Source: Iningainema tapete BLCC-T55
GTDB taxonomy: Bacteria; Cyanobacteriota; Cyanobacteriia; Cyanobacteriales; Nostocaceae
DNA length: 64,000 bases
Direction: 5' to 3'
NCBI RefSeq assembly: GCF_014698965.1
Contig: NZ_JACXAE010000034.1
Span: forward strand, 77,784-141,783
Shown here: positions 17,967-27,799 of the stretch, one piece after another
Layout of the letters: every line of letters starts with the position of its first letter
Position numbering within the stretch: position 1 is the stretch's first letter
Program-made: the position numbers and the translations under genes
Notes under the pieces: model-generated
What the model was told of the DNA's origin: nothing
The model's database searches: none
What the model saw: the letters and a program-made list of their open reading frames with translations, nothing else

Positions 17967-18890
17967 TTAAACTTGACGTTCTTCAACAAAAGAACACGGG
18001 TAACTTGAATCGCCAGTTTCCACTTGGATAGTTGGATGTTCAATGCTGAAATTGTCGTGAAGTTCCTGGACAACCCGTGCTAAAAAAGCATCACCAGGAT
18101 ATCCAGCAGGTATAACAAGATGGACGGAGAGGGCTGTTTCTGTGGTACTCATTGCCCAGATGTGCAAGTCATGAACGCCACTTACACCTGGAAGTTCTGC
18201 TAAATAGGTACGGACAGCCAATGGTTCAATACCTGCTGGTACAGCGTCTGTAATTAAATTTAAAGATTCTTGTAACAATTGCCAAGTTCCAGCGACAATT
18301 ACCACAGTCACAATTAGACTCACTGCCGGGTCAAACCACAGCCAACCAGTAGTAATAATTGCAATACCCGCCAGTACAACTCCAGCAGAAACCGCAGCAT
18401 CTGCAACTAGATGCAGAAATGCACCTCGAATATTTAAGTCACCTTTTCGACCTGATAGAAACATCAAAGCGCTACCTGCATTGATAGCGATACCAATAAA
18501 AGCCACTATTATCATCGTTCCCCCCGCGACGGGAGCAGGTGAGCGAAACCGTTGAATAGCCTCCCAGCCAATGCCACCTGACACAACTAAGAGAAACACG
18601 GCGTTCAAAAGCGCAGCTAAAATTGAGGAGCGACGCAGCCCGTAAGTGCGGCGCGGTGTCGGACGACGACGGGCAAGAATGCTGGCTCCCCAAGCTAGTA
18701 ATAGTCCCAAAACATCGCTCAGATTGTGACCTGCATCGGCAACCAGGGCAAGGGAGTTAGCAAGAATGCCATAAACTGCTTCGATGATGACAAACCCTGT
18801 ATTGAGAGACACGCTAACGACAAAGGCACGATTGTAATTGCTGCTGCCGTGATCGTGTCCGTGACCTCCGTGACTGTGATTATGAGACAT
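17967..18890 (-). CDS. Cation diffusion facilitator (CzcD/ZnT-like)
   Basis: 307 residues with a His-rich N-terminus (MSHNHSHGGHGHDHG), six membrane segments and both CDF metal-site motifs: DAGHNLSDVLG in TM2 and HLVADAAVSAG in TM5. A cytoplasmic C-terminal domain contains VRTYLAELPGVSGVHDLHIW. The HxxxD/HxxxD arrangement is typical of Zn(II)/H+ (also Co, Cd) exporters of the inner membrane. A GGGGAG ribosome-binding site lies 3 nt from the ATG. It starts 33 bp after the metal-binding lipoprotein gene and follows an RND pump gene, so the three form a likely operon driven from the operator at 22882. Confidence 0.9.
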   Translation of the reverse strand: MSHNHSHGGHGHDHGSSNYNRAFVVSVSLNTGFVIIEAVYGILANSLALVADAGHNLSDVLGLLLAWGASILARRRPTPRRTYGLRRSSILAALLNAVFLLVVSGGIGWEAIQRFRSPAPVAGGTMIIVAFIGIAINAGSALMFLSGRKGDLNIRGAFLHLVADAAVSAGVVLAGIAIITTGWLWFDPAVSLIVTVVIVAGTWQLLQESLNLITDAVPAGIEPLAVRTYLAELPGVSGVHDLHIWAMSTTETALSVHLVIPAGYPGDAFLARVVQELHDNFSIEHPTIQVETGDSSYPCSFVEERQV

Positions 18891-18922
18891 GACTCCCCTG
18901 CTAGCTATCTAAAATCCTCTAA

Positions 18923-19486
18923 TTACTGATTAAAGCTAAACCGACCATTTACTTTTTCCCCACCAACCTCAGCAGTAATTCTTGCCTGATACTGTCCAGT
19001 TGCTTTTTCTGATATCTCCGCTTCGTAGTGCTTACCTTGAGCATCATAGGTAAAAGGAATCCTTGTTTGTTTTCCATCCGGTGACTGAATATCAGCCGTT
19101 ACTTTAGCATTAGGTACTGCAACGTGTTTATCTCCCGTTTCTAAATAAAAATCTATATGAATTCCTTTATCTTCTTTTTCTGCAACAAACTCTAAATGAT
19201 ATTTACCTGATTCAACAACTTGACCACCATGTGAATGTTCTTTACCTTCTTGGGATTTATCATGTTTATGAGAGTGGTCTTTGTCGTTATGTTCTTGTGC
19301 GGATGGGCTTTGAGTTTTTGTTGCGTCGGTACTGGTACTAGTGGTATTTGTGGTGTTTGTAGTTTCAGTTTTAGCGGTTTCGGTTTTACTTGTTGCGGCA
19401 TTTTCTTGAGTTCCGCCACTGCAAGCACCTAAAAATAAGAGTCCAATTGTTCCCAAAGCAATCAAATTAGACTTATGGAATTTCAT
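18923..19486 (-). CDS. His-rich metal-binding lipoprotein (FixH/YtkA-like domain)
   Basis: 187 residues. A lipoprotein signal peptide ends in LGAC (Cys22), followed by a Thr/Lys-rich linker (residues 28-60), a histidine cluster (HNDKDHSHKHDKSQEGKEHS, about residues 66-85) and a C-terminal beta-sandwich (about residues 90-187) of the YtkA/FixH type often found beside RND metal pumps. It probably buffers or delivers metal on the outer face of the inner membrane. GGAGTGAAC precedes the ATG. It lies between an RND pump gene (gap 191 bp) and the CDF exporter (gap 32 bp). The domain assignment is moderate; the metal-binding role is inferred from the histidines. Confidence 0.72.
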   Translation of the reverse strand: MKFHKSNLIALGTIGLLFLGACSGGTQENAATSKTETAKTETTNTTNTTSTSTDATKTQSPSAQEHNDKDHSHKHDKSQEGKEHSHGGQVVESGKYHLEFVAEKEDKGIHIDFYLETGDKHVAVPNAKVTADIQSPDGKQTRIPFTYDAQGKHYEAEISEKATGQYQARITAEVGGEKVNGRFSFNQ

Positions 19487-19677
19487 TTGTTCACTCCTTA
19501 TAAAATGTTGGTGTACTCAACAATAATCTCATTTTTGTGGTTAGAAGGCACAAAATTTTCGATTAAACAAGATTATATCTGCTTCCGCTCTTTTTTTGTA
19601 CTATTTCATTTTATTCGATTTTATCCATGAAAAATATTCAATAATGATACACTTTTTAAGTAATAATTCCAAATACT

Positions 19678-22600
19678 TCATACAACAGAGCCTTGGGTAA
19701 CGTCAATATCTTGTATTTGTGTAGTCTTTTTGGGAACCAAAAACTTACTAAATTGTATATAGCAAGCAGGAAGCACTAACAAAGTTAGAGCAGTGGAAGT
19801 AAACAAGCCACCTAAGACCACAACAGCTAATGGTTGAAGGATTTCTTTACCAGCACCGCTTCCAATTACCAATGGAACCATACCTAAAGCCGATGCTAAA
19901 GCCGTCATCAAAATAGCAACCAGTCTTTCCATCGAACCTGACATTAAAACTTCTCGCAAAGGTTGCCCTTCTGCTAACCGAGCATTATAGTTTTCAACTA
20001 ATAATAATCCGTTACGTGCGGCAACACCAAATAAAGTGATAAATCCCACCATTGAAGCTACAGAGACAATACCACTTGTCAAAGCAATCGAAATAACACC
20101 ACCAATTAATGCTAAAGGCAAATTAATTAAAATCATAATTGTGGCAGGGATAGAGTGGACAGCAAAGTAAAGTAAAACTGCTATGGTGATAAACGCTAAT
20201 ACCCCAGCCGAAAGTAAAGTTTTTGTTGCTCCTTCTTGTGCCTCAAATTGACCACCATATTCAATAAAATATCCGGGAGGTAATTGCACTTGCTGCCCAA
20301 CCTTGTCCCTAATATCTTTAATTACCGAACCTAAATCTCGTCCAGCAACGTTGGTAGATACAACAATATACCGAGAGACATTTTCACGGTTGATGGTATT
20401 GGGACCTTTACCATAGTCAATTTTGGCAACTTGAGCCAATGGAATTTTCTGTCCGTTAGGTGCGTCAACAAGCAAATTACTGATAACTTCGATATTATTA
20501 CGATATTTTTCTTGCAGCCAAACTACCATATCAAAAGTTTGTTGCTGCTCTAATACTTGAGATACAACTCGCCCATTGAGAGCAGTTTCTACTTCTGACG
20601 ACAATTCGCCAATTGTTAAACCGTAACGTGCTGCGGCATCGCGGTCAAATTGAATTTGTACCTGTTTCATAGGTACTTGGGGTTCGAGTTGTAAATCAGC
20701 TAAACCTTGAACATTGCTCATTACTGATTGCACTTGTTGACCGAGGGTGCGGAGTTGTTCTAAATCGGGACCGAAGATTTTGACGGCGATCGCACTCCTT
20801 ACCCCTGACAACACCTCATCCATCCTGTGCGAAATAAAACCACCAATATTAGGTACGACTCCGGGGATTTTTTCAAATTCTTTGCGTATCATTTCAATGG
20901 TTTTATCACGATCCTTCGCCCCCTCTTCACTCAATTGCACATCCAATTCCGCAGCATTGACACCAGCTACCTCCGTATCTCCCTGAGCGCGTCCAGAGCG
21001 TAACTGAGCAGTTTCAACTCCTGGATTCTTTTTCAGAGCTTCTTCTACCGCCAACCCCACTTGGTTAGTTGCATCCAAAGATTCACCGGGCATGAGAACT
21101 GCGGCGATTACAAGGGCACGGTCTTGAAACTCAGGTAAAAATACTTGCCCTAACCCCTGCATAATTACTAATGAAGCCACAATTCCAGCGAGTGCGGTTG
21201 CTAAAACTATTTTGGGACGACGTAATGAGAATTTTAAAGCTGGACGGTAGATTTTATGGGTTTGTTTTTCTAACCAAGTTTCCGTACTGGGTAATCTGGT
21301 ATTCACCAACAGCAAAGCACACATTGCCGGAGTTAATGTCAGTGCTACCAAGGTAGAAGCAGCAATTGACAGCAGATACGCTAAACCCATCGGTGTAAAA
21401 ATTTTCCCTTCCACACCAGAGAGGACGAAAATTGGTGCAAAGACGACGGCGATAATAATTGTGGCAAACAAAACGCTCACCCGCACTTCTACCGAACCAT
21501 TGAAAACAACTTGCAAAGGTGGAACTGGATTTCCTGCAAGTTGATTTTCCCGCAGACGACGGTAGACGTTTTCCATATCCACAATCGCATCATCTACTAC
21601 AGAACCAATGGCTACCACCAGTCCTCCCAAAGTCATGGTGTTGATACCCTGTCCCGTCCATTTGAGAATTACCATCCCCAGTAGCAACGATACGGGGAGC
21701 GCGCTTAAACTAATAATTACTGTGCGCCAATTCATTAAAAACAGAATTAGCACAATAGAGACAATAATAGTACCGTCACGCAAGGCTTCTTCAACGTTCT
21801 TAATCGAAGCTTCGATAAAATCTTCCTGGCGGAAAGTTATTTTAATTTTGACATCTTTGGGCAAACCAGCTTTAATTTCCTCCATTGCTTTCTCAACAGC
21901 CTTAGTTACCGACGGTGTATCAGCTGTTGGCTGTTTGTTGACTGTTAAAATTACTGCCTTTTTACCTGCAAAACTACCGTCGCCGCGTTTAAGTGCGGCA
22001 CCAATTTGCACGTCCGCTACCTGTTCTAGCAGTACGGGTGTACCATTTTTGGCTTTAATTACTGATTTTTTTAATTGTTCAATAGATTCAATTCTTCCCA
22101 CCCCGCGCACCAAAGTTTCTTGGTCGGGAGTAATCAAAAATCCTCCCGGTGCATTGGCGTTAGCTGCTTGTGCGGCTTTGGTGACATCTGCGAGGCTGAC
22201 ATTAAATGCTTTTAGTTGATCTGGGTTAACCAAAACTTGGTACTGACGTTCATCTCCACCAAATATAACTATATTACTGACACCAGGCACAGCTAAGAGG
22301 CGGTTTTTGACTTGCCAGTTAACAATCCGCCACACCTCCATTATTGGGGTAGTGTCAGAGGTAAAGGCATATTTAACAGTCCATCCCAAGGGAGAACTGA
22401 CGGGAAGAATTTCTGGGTCTTTTACACCTTGCGGTAACTGGCTGCGTGCTTGTTGTAACCGCTCTGTTACCAGTTGACGTGCGCGGTAAATGTCCGTATT
22501 CGGACCGAAGGTTACTCGCACAGCTGAAAGACCGACAGCAGAGGAAGAACGTAATGCTTCGAGTCCTGGGGTTCCGTTAATTACACTTTCGATCGGACGA

Positions 22601-22797
22601 GTCACCAAAGATTCAACTTCTTCCGGTGCTAGTCCTTCGGCTTCGGTCATAATTTCAACTTGCGGTGGGGCAAAGTTGGGAAATACATCCAACGGCATTT
22701 GAGTGAGGACGTTAAAGCCCCATAAGCTGATAATTACAGAAGCGCCGACGACTAACCAACGTTGAGCGATCGACCATTTAACAATAGAATTGAGCAT
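19678..22797 (-). CDS. Heavy-metal efflux RND pump (HME family, CzcA/NrsA-like)
   Basis: A complete 1039-residue RND permease with twelve TM segments, two large periplasmic loops and the signature RND sequences (LPLDVFPNFAPPQVEI near the start, VDDAIVDMENVYRRLREN in TM4, GVAARNGLLLVENYNARL and the C-terminal PLAVVVLGGLFTSTALTLL). The paired Asp of TM4 (near residue 400) is the proton relay of the HME class; the VVDDAI form is typical of cyanobacterial divalent-metal pumps such as NrsA rather than the Cu/Ag CusA form. No adaptor gene is adjacent; the two adaptors of the window are at 31-37 kb. AAAGGG precedes the ATG and the ATTTCAT repeat lies 85 bp upstream. It shares long identical stretches with 27800-30952. 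Confidence 0.9.
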   Translation of the reverse strand: MLNSIVKWSIAQRWLVVGASVIISLWGFNVLTQMPLDVFPNFAPPQVEIMTEAEGLAPEEVESLVTRPIESVINGTPGLEALRSSSAVGLSAVRVTFGPNTDIYRARQLVTERLQQARSQLPQGVKDPEILPVSSPLGWTVKYAFTSDTTPIMEVWRIVNWQVKNRLLAVPGVSNIVIFGGDERQYQVLVNPDQLKAFNVSLADVTKAAQAANANAPGGFLITPDQETLVRGVGRIESIEQLKKSVIKAKNGTPVLLEQVADVQIGAALKRGDGSFAGKKAVILTVNKQPTADTPSVTKAVEKAMEEIKAGLPKDVKIKITFRQEDFIEASIKNVEEALRDGTIIVSIVLILFLMNWRTVIISLSALPVSLLLGMVILKWTGQGINTMTLGGLVVAIGSVVDDAIVDMENVYRRLRENQLAGNPVPPLQVVFNGSVEVRVSVLFATIIIAVVFAPIFVLSGVEGKIFTPMGLAYLLSIAASTLVALTLTPAMCALLLVNTRLPSTETWLEKQTHKIYRPALKFSLRRPKIVLATALAGIVASLVIMQGLGQVFLPEFQDRALVIAAVLMPGESLDATNQVGLAVEEALKKNPGVETAQLRSGRAQGDTEVAGVNAAELDVQLSEEGAKDRDKTIEMIRKEFEKIPGVVPNIGGFISHRMDEVLSGVRSAIAVKIFGPDLEQLRTLGQQVQSVMSNVQGLADLQLEPQVPMKQVQIQFDRDAAARYGLTIGELSSEVETALNGRVVSQVLEQQQTFDMVVWLQEKYRNNIEVISNLLVDAPNGQKIPLAQVAKIDYGKGPNTINRENVSRYIVVSTNVAGRDLGSVIKDIRDKVGQQVQLPPGYFIEYGGQFEAQEGATKTLLSAGVLAFITIAVLLYFAVHSIPATIMILINLPLALIGGVISIALTSGIVSVASMVGFITLFGVAARNGLLLVENYNARLAEGQPLREVLMSGSMERLVAILMTALASALGMVPLVIGSGAGKEILQPLAVVVLGGLFTSTALTLLVLPACYIQFSKFLVPKKTTQIQDIDVTQGSVV

Positions 22798-23118
22798 TTT
22801 TATACCCTTTAGGGGATATATATTTACTGATGCAACTGTTAATTTAAATATTAGGTGCTATTCCTACTCTCTCAAATCAAGATGAAATTAGGATGAAATT
22901 TTTAAAAGATAGAGCGCCGCGAATTGGATAAGTTGCCGTAAAGCTACTACAACCCTAATGCGACTAGCAACTCTGGCGCTTTTGGATAAGTTCAGCCTCA
23001 AAGAAGTGCGCCCCGACTATTAAAAACAGGAAACCCCGCAGTTCGAGAACGAACCGGAGAGTATTTACCTGCAGGATACTTGGTGTAGCTTCTAAAGTTT
23101 TCAAGTTGGTGTTTGCAA
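22798..23118. other. Intergenic region with operator and unexplained sequence
   Basis: Contains the operator at 22882-22899. The remaining sequence (about 22905-23110) repeats TTGGATAAGTT (22923 and 22980 area) and has coding-like composition, but no family could be recognised; it may be a gene relic. Confidence 0.35.
22882..22899 (-). promoter_or_regulatory. RppA-type direct repeat upstream of the RND pump operon
   Basis: ATGAAAT at 22882-22888 and 22893-22899, perfect 11-bp period, 85 bp before the pump start. Downstream in the minus sense GAATAG lies at the 18-nt position. Confidence 0.7.
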
Positions 23119-24051
23119 TCAAGGAGTAGGTAGAGAATTCTTGAAGTTACGCGATCCCTTGTAGCCAGAAATCTGGGCTAGTTTCTCTAGTGATTGCGTA
23201 CCAGAAACAGTCTGAGCCTTGACTTGCCAGGTGGGATAGCCTTTAACGTTGGCAGCTTTACAGAGGTCTGGCTGAGGATTTTTGCCTTTAGGATCGCACT
23301 CAATGTAGTTGATTTGACTGAAGGCTTCTTTACCAAAAAGCTGCTTTTGATCGTGGCAGTGGGGACACCAGAAAGCACCATACATCTTCGCCCCGACCTG
23401 TTTGAGATGGGCAGCTAGAGCTTTTTCTGCTTCTGTTGACGTGGTAGTGATTCGGAGTCCTGCTTCTCCAGGAACTGCTCGGTTAGCGATCTCAGGATTT
23501 TTCACCCCAGCATAAACGCCTAATGTACCGACTAGCACAATCATTCCCACTACAATTGCGGTGAAAAAGAGTTGTCCCACGTCTTGCCAATCTCGACTCA
23601 GGATAACCAGGATAAACAGGCTAGCTGAAAATAGAGCCGAGGCAACACAATATATACAGACCGCTTTAATTTCAAATACTAGCAGATATATCAGGTAGCT
23701 GCTGAAAACCAACATGGCAGTTGCGCCTGCAAATAGCAGCAGCCCAGTCCAGTTTTCTAGGTTAGAGCGCAGTTGCTTTTGCGCTTTTGAATTGACCAAT
23801 AGAGGAGCGATCGCAAAAACCACCATGCTGGCGTAAGCGATCAAGCCAAACAGGGCAAGCGGTAAACCAAACACAGTGGCGTAAGGACTGGCAAGAACAA
23901 TATCGCAGCCCTTTGTTGGGCAAACAGTGGTTCCCTGCGTAAACTTGACGAAAGTGAGATAAGCCGTGACCACTGCCCCAAGGGAGGCAATCCCCGCGAT
24001 CAAGGGGCGTGACCAGCGATGAATCCAAGGAATAGAACTTTTGCGTTTCAT
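23119..24051 (-). CDS. VKOR-thioredoxin fusion (disulfide-forming membrane enzyme)
   Basis: 310 residues. A four- to five-TM vitamin K epoxide reductase domain (about residues 10-190) has the loop cysteines TVCPTKGCD and the active-site CIYC. It is fused to a thioredoxin-like domain (about residues 205-310) with GAFWCPHCHDQ. In cyanobacteria such fusions oxidise dithiols in periplasmic or lumenal proteins and pass electrons to quinone. It is encoded 105 bp after the Zn/Cd ATPase in the same direction, so it is probably in the same transcript. A role in repairing disulfide chemistry under metal stress is plausible inference. Confidence 0.9.
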   Translation of the reverse strand: MKRKSSIPWIHRWSRPLIAGIASLGAVVTAYLTFVKFTQGTTVCPTKGCDIVLASPYATVFGLPLALFGLIAYASMVVFAIAPLLVNSKAQKQLRSNLENWTGLLLFAGATAMLVFSSYLIYLLVFEIKAVCIYCVASALFSASLFILVILSRDWQDVGQLFFTAIVVGMIVLVGTLGVYAGVKNPEIANRAVPGEAGLRITTTSTEAEKALAAHLKQVGAKMYGAFWCPHCHDQKQLFGKEAFSQINYIECDPKGKNPQPDLCKAANVKGYPTWQVKAQTVSGTQSLEKLAQISGYKGSRNFKNSLPTP

Positions 24052-24156
24052 GAAGACCCTACCATAGAACCAGAACCCTTTTGTTTTCCCATCATGTCCT
24101 AGTATTTCAGTAAATACTTTTTCTGGTTTTACACTAACTTTAGCTACCTATGCAGA

Positions 24157-26151
24157 TTAATTTACTTTCAGAACCCTAGTAGAGTTGTAGATGGCAAGCA
24201 GAGCCACGCCTACATCAGCAAAAATGGCTTCCCATAGCGTTGCCAGCCCTAGAGCACCCAAAGCGATAAATACTCCTTTAACTGACATGGCAAGAATGAT
24301 ATTTTGCCAGACAATTTTATGAGTCTTTCTGCCAACTTGTATCGCTTCAGCTACCTTTGAGGGTGCATCTGTCATGATCACAATGTCAGCAGTTTCAATC
24401 GCAGCATCAGAGCCAAGCCCACCCATTGCCATACCTACATCGGCTCTGGCAATAACTGGCGCGTCGTTAATCCCGTCACCTACAAATACAACTTTCTTAT
24501 TGTCTTTTCCTGATTTGCTGAGCATTTTTTCTATTGCACTCACCTTGTCTTCGGGTAATAATCCAGCAAGGTAGGAATCTAAACCTAGTTTTTGAGCTAC
24601 CCTTTGAGCTACAGCTTGATTGTCTCCTGTCAACATCACCGTTTGCTCAACGCCCAGTTTTTTCAAATTAGAAATAGCCTTTACAGCATCTTCCTTTATT
24701 TCATCAGCAATCAAAATGAACCCAGCATAGCGATTATCTACTGCTAAATGAACAATTGTTTCCTCGGCATCACAAACATCATGCTCAATGTTTTCTCGAT
24801 GTAACAGACGGTCATTTCCTGCCAGCACTACCCTGTCTTGCACTTTAGCTCGGATGCCATGACCCGCTATTTCTTCGTAATCTTTAACCTCAGATGCATC
24901 GATTTTTTTACCATAAGCGTCCCGGATAGATTGAGCTACGGGATGATTGGATTGCAATTCTACCTTGGCGGCTAGAGCTATCAATTCCGCCTCAGTGAAT
25001 CCATTCTTAGGCACAACTTGTGTGACTTTGAAAACACCTTTTGTCAAGGTTCCTGTTTTGTCAAAAACAACTGTTTTAACGGCTGTCAGAGCATCTAAAT
25101 ATGTAGAGCCTTTAACTAAAATTCCACGTTTGGCAGCGCCACCAACTCCCCCAAAGTAGCCCAGTGGAATGCTAATAACCAGTCCACAGGGACAGGAAAT
25201 AACCAACAGGATGAGGGCGCGGTAAACCCAGAGGAATCGATCTGCGTTGGGAATGAATAGAGGGGGAATTAGAGCTACTCCTAGTGAGAGGAAAACGACA
25301 ATCGGTGTGTAGTATCTGGCAAACCTAGTAATAAATTTTTCTGTTTCGGCTTTTTTATTGCTAGCATTCTGCACCAAATCCAAAATCTTGGCTATGGAAG
25401 ACTCACCAAACAATTTAGTTACTTTGATGGCGAGAAAGCCGGTTTTGTTGATCATCCCAGCTAAAACGGGTTCCCCGACTTTGACAATTCGCGGCACTGA
25501 CTCTCCGGTTAATGCCGAAGTATCGACTTGAGAATCACCCTCTATAATATCACCGTCCAATGGAATCTTTTCCCCTGGCTTGACAACGATGATATCCCCT
25601 ACGGCTACGGTGTCTGGTGACACTTTTTTGACATCGCCATTTGTCTGCAAGTTAGCATAGTCAGGGCGAACTTCTAAAAGAGATTTGATAGATTTCTTAG
25701 AACGACCAACAGCATATTCTTGGAATAATTCGCCAACTCTGAAAAACAACATCACCGCTACTGCTTCTGGTAGTTGATGGATGGCGATCGCGCCCAGAGT
25801 TGCCACAGTCATCAAAAAATTTTCATCAAACACTCTGCCTCGGAGTATATTACGCCCAGCGCTAGTCAAGACATTCCAGCCACTTAAGAGATAGGCAGGG
25901 ATTAAAACAAGATATTCTCCAATAGAGTATGGCGTATTATGTAGCTGTTTTTCAAAAATTGAACCGAGTGCAAACAGAATAACGACCACAACAACAGGAG
26001 CCAATTCCGACTTGAGGTTAAAATCTCCGTCGCCGTGACGATGACCATGATCGTGGTCATCGTGGTTGTGTGCTTGGTGAGCATGGCTGTGCTCGTCTTC
26101 ATGACTACAGCAAGCGGAACCGCCCGATTGCTTTGATGGTGGCTTTTTCAT
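24157..26151 (-). CDS. P1B-type ATPase, Zn/Cd/Pb exporter with His-rich N-terminus
   Basis: 664 residues. Instead of an HMA domain the N-terminus has a histidine-rich tail (CCSHEDEHSHAHQAHNHDDH ..., residues 13-45). Eight TM segments follow, with actuator TGES (ALTGESVPR), the metal motif CPC in TM6 (ISCPCGLVISIPLGYFGG, near residue 320), the phosphorylation site DKTGTLTKG (near residue 365), an HP motif (SNHPVAQ) and GDGINDAP. The HEG/Asp-type C-terminal TM8 sequence (FADVGVALLAIYN) is of the ZntA/CadA kind, so divalent Zn, Cd or Pb is the likely cargo. A perfect 9-3-9 palindrome of Fur/Zur type lies 219 bp upstream. Confidence 0.9.
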   Translation of the reverse strand: MKKPPSKQSGGSACCSHEDEHSHAHQAHNHDDHDHGHRHGDGDFNLKSELAPVVVVVILFALGSIFEKQLHNTPYSIGEYLVLIPAYLLSGWNVLTSAGRNILRGRVFDENFLMTVATLGAIAIHQLPEAVAVMLFFRVGELFQEYAVGRSKKSIKSLLEVRPDYANLQTNGDVKKVSPDTVAVGDIIVVKPGEKIPLDGDIIEGDSQVDTSALTGESVPRIVKVGEPVLAGMINKTGFLAIKVTKLFGESSIAKILDLVQNASNKKAETEKFITRFARYYTPIVVFLSLGVALIPPLFIPNADRFLWVYRALILLVISCPCGLVISIPLGYFGGVGGAAKRGILVKGSTYLDALTAVKTVVFDKTGTLTKGVFKVTQVVPKNGFTEAELIALAAKVELQSNHPVAQSIRDAYGKKIDASEVKDYEEIAGHGIRAKVQDRVVLAGNDRLLHRENIEHDVCDAEETIVHLAVDNRYAGFILIADEIKEDAVKAISNLKKLGVEQTVMLTGDNQAVAQRVAQKLGLDSYLAGLLPEDKVSAIEKMLSKSGKDNKKVVFVGDGINDAPVIARADVGMAMGGLGSDAAIETADIVIMTDAPSKVAEAIQVGRKTHKIVWQNIILAMSVKGVFIALGALGLATLWEAIFADVGVALLAIYNSTRVLKVN

Positions 26152-26619
26152 GATTGTGTTTCTCTAATGGCAAAGAACAGGGTTTGAAATCATTCCATCA
26201 CCAGGCTGGTGACTATAGAAACGGCTTCCTTTGTTTTCTCTCTAGTTTATCTAGGAGATTAGCTGACTATTGATGTATTTTATCTAAAACTTATCTATTT
26301 TGATATCTTAATTATGTTAATAATTTAGCTTTAAGTCAAGCCAAATTAGTAGCTATAAATTCTGTTATAAAATGATAATTGTTATCATTTAAATCTAAAA
26401 TAAGAACAATTATCGTTGTTATTTAAAATGAAAATTATTCGAGAAATACTAAAATAAGAATAAAATCAGACATACGCATTAACATCTATGCCTGTAAGAT
26501 TTTTGCAGAAGCCAGTTTAATCGTATAAACCAAGACACAGATGCGTTACTTATGGCTTCAATTCCAGAAACAAGTTGAAAATTTTCGTAACATATTTGTG
26601 CAGTTAACTCTATAATAAG
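26152..26619. other. Intergenic region upstream of the Zn/Cd ATPase
   Basis: AT-rich gap containing the Fur/Zur-like palindrome (26370-26390), a second imperfect AT-rich inverted repeat (about 26402-26425, AACAA ... TTGTT) and, at 26551-26571, a sequence also found at 52797 (ATGGCTTCAATTCCAGAAAC). No gene was supported. Confidence 0.4.
26370..26390. promoter_or_regulatory. Fur/Zur-family-like palindrome
   Basis: AAATGATAA-TTG-TTATCATTT is a perfect 9-bp inverted repeat with a 3-bp spacer. Its core, TGATAATTGTTATCA, differs by one base from the zinc-uptake-regulator box TGATAATNATTATCA. It lies between the ATPase gene and the 3' end of the sigma factor gene. Confidence 0.55.
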
Positions 26620-27618
26620 TTAGCTAAATAAATAGCTTTTTACTTTATCTATGTGCTGTTTAAGAAGGCTGAGAGCTTGTTTTTCTATTTGTCGCACTCG
26701 TTCTCTAGAAATACCCATACGCCGACTAATTTGCACTAATGAAAGTTCGTATTCCTCTACTAAACCAAAACGTAAAGTTAGCACTTCCTTCTGTTGGGGA
26801 GTGAGGTTTGTTAATAAGTTATGAACATTTTGGTAAAGTAGTTCCCGCTCGGTGTAGTGTTCGGGAGATAATTGATCATCTTCCAGCATATCCTGCAATG
26901 GGGTATCTTGTTCGGGTCCAATTCGCATATCTAGGGAAACAGGTTGACGAGCAAACTGTAAACACTCTCGTACTTGACTAGGCTCTAAATTTAGTGCTTG
27001 GGCAATTTCTGTCACGCTAGGCATGTGACCTAGCTTTTGAGATAATTCTCGTTGAATGCGCTTGATTTTATTTAGCTTCTCAGAAACGTGAATGGGTAAA
27101 CGAATGGTGCGGGATTGTTGTGCGATCGCGCGTGTGATTCCTTGACGAATCCACCAATAAGCATAAGTTGAAAACTTATACCCCAGAGTTGGGTCAAATT
27201 TCTCAACTCCGCGTTCTAGTCCTAATGTACCTTCCTGAATTAAGTCCATAAATTCTAGGTTGCGTTTCTGATATTTTTTAGCAATTGATACTACCAAACG
27301 CAAATTAGCCGTTATCATTTTTTGCTTGGCGATTTGTCCATCGCTAAATTGTTTAAGCAGCGTCTCTTCACTTAAATTCGCTTTTTCAGCCCATTCTTGT
27401 ACTCTAGGTTCGCGCTGTAATTTCTTAGATAGTTCTTCCTTTGCAGCAAGCAACACCATCATCTGTTGGACTTGTGTGGCGAAATAAACTTCTTGCTCAT
27501 GACTTAACAGAGGTATATCTCCTATTTTACGGAGATAAGTACGGACTAAATCAGTTGTAGGTATGGATTCTTTTCTTTGACTGTAAATTAGAGTTGATTC
27601 GAGTGTTGAACTAGACAT
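26620..27618 (-). CDS. Group 2 sigma-70 factor (SigB/SigC/SigD class)
   Basis: 332 residues. Region 1.2 (DLVRTYLRKIGDIPLLSHEQE) is followed by region 2 (QEGTLGLERGVEKFDPTLGY and FSTYAYWWIRQGITRAIAQQ), region 3 (VSEKLNKIKRIQRELSQKLG) and the region 4 HTH (ISRRMGISRERVRQIEKQAL). There is no long N-terminal region 1.1, which fits a non-essential group 2 factor of cyanobacteria, often stress-induced. It lies 181 bp downstream of an RND pump in the same direction and could be read through from the 32.9-kb operator. A plasmid copy with metal genes may redirect RNA polymerase to stress promoters, by inference. Confidence 0.9.
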   Translation of the reverse strand: MSSSTLESTLIYSQRKESIPTTDLVRTYLRKIGDIPLLSHEQEVYFATQVQQMMVLLAAKEELSKKLQREPRVQEWAEKANLSEETLLKQFSDGQIAKQKMITANLRLVVSIAKKYQKRNLEFMDLIQEGTLGLERGVEKFDPTLGYKFSTYAYWWIRQGITRAIAQQSRTIRLPIHVSEKLNKIKRIQRELSQKLGHMPSVTEIAQALNLEPSQVRECLQFARQPVSLDMRIGPEQDTPLQDMLEDDQLSPEHYTERELLYQNVHNLLTNLTPQQKEVLTLRFGLVEEYELSLVQISRRMGISRERVRQIEKQALSLLKQHIDKVKSYLFS

Positions 27619-27799
27619 ACATTTTAAATGATGAAGTCAGACTATTAAAATTACTAAAAAACAGTTACTGAGGTGATTAGTTCTAATCTCGACTTTTGAA
27701 AAAAGCAGGAACAAAGAATAATTTTATTTTTTGTCTGAAGAATATCATTTTTAGTACTTGCTAAGTAAATGAATTTTTCAACACTCCTCAGCCAATATC

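Noticed and set aside
19480-19680. Single ATTTCAT at about 19605 as a plus-strand operator
   Set aside because: Only one half-site is present and no gene starts on the plus strand downstream.
21608-22219. 203-codon plus-strand frame opposite the first RND pump
   Set aside because: Antisense shadow of a conserved permease; composition is explained by the codon pattern of the real gene.
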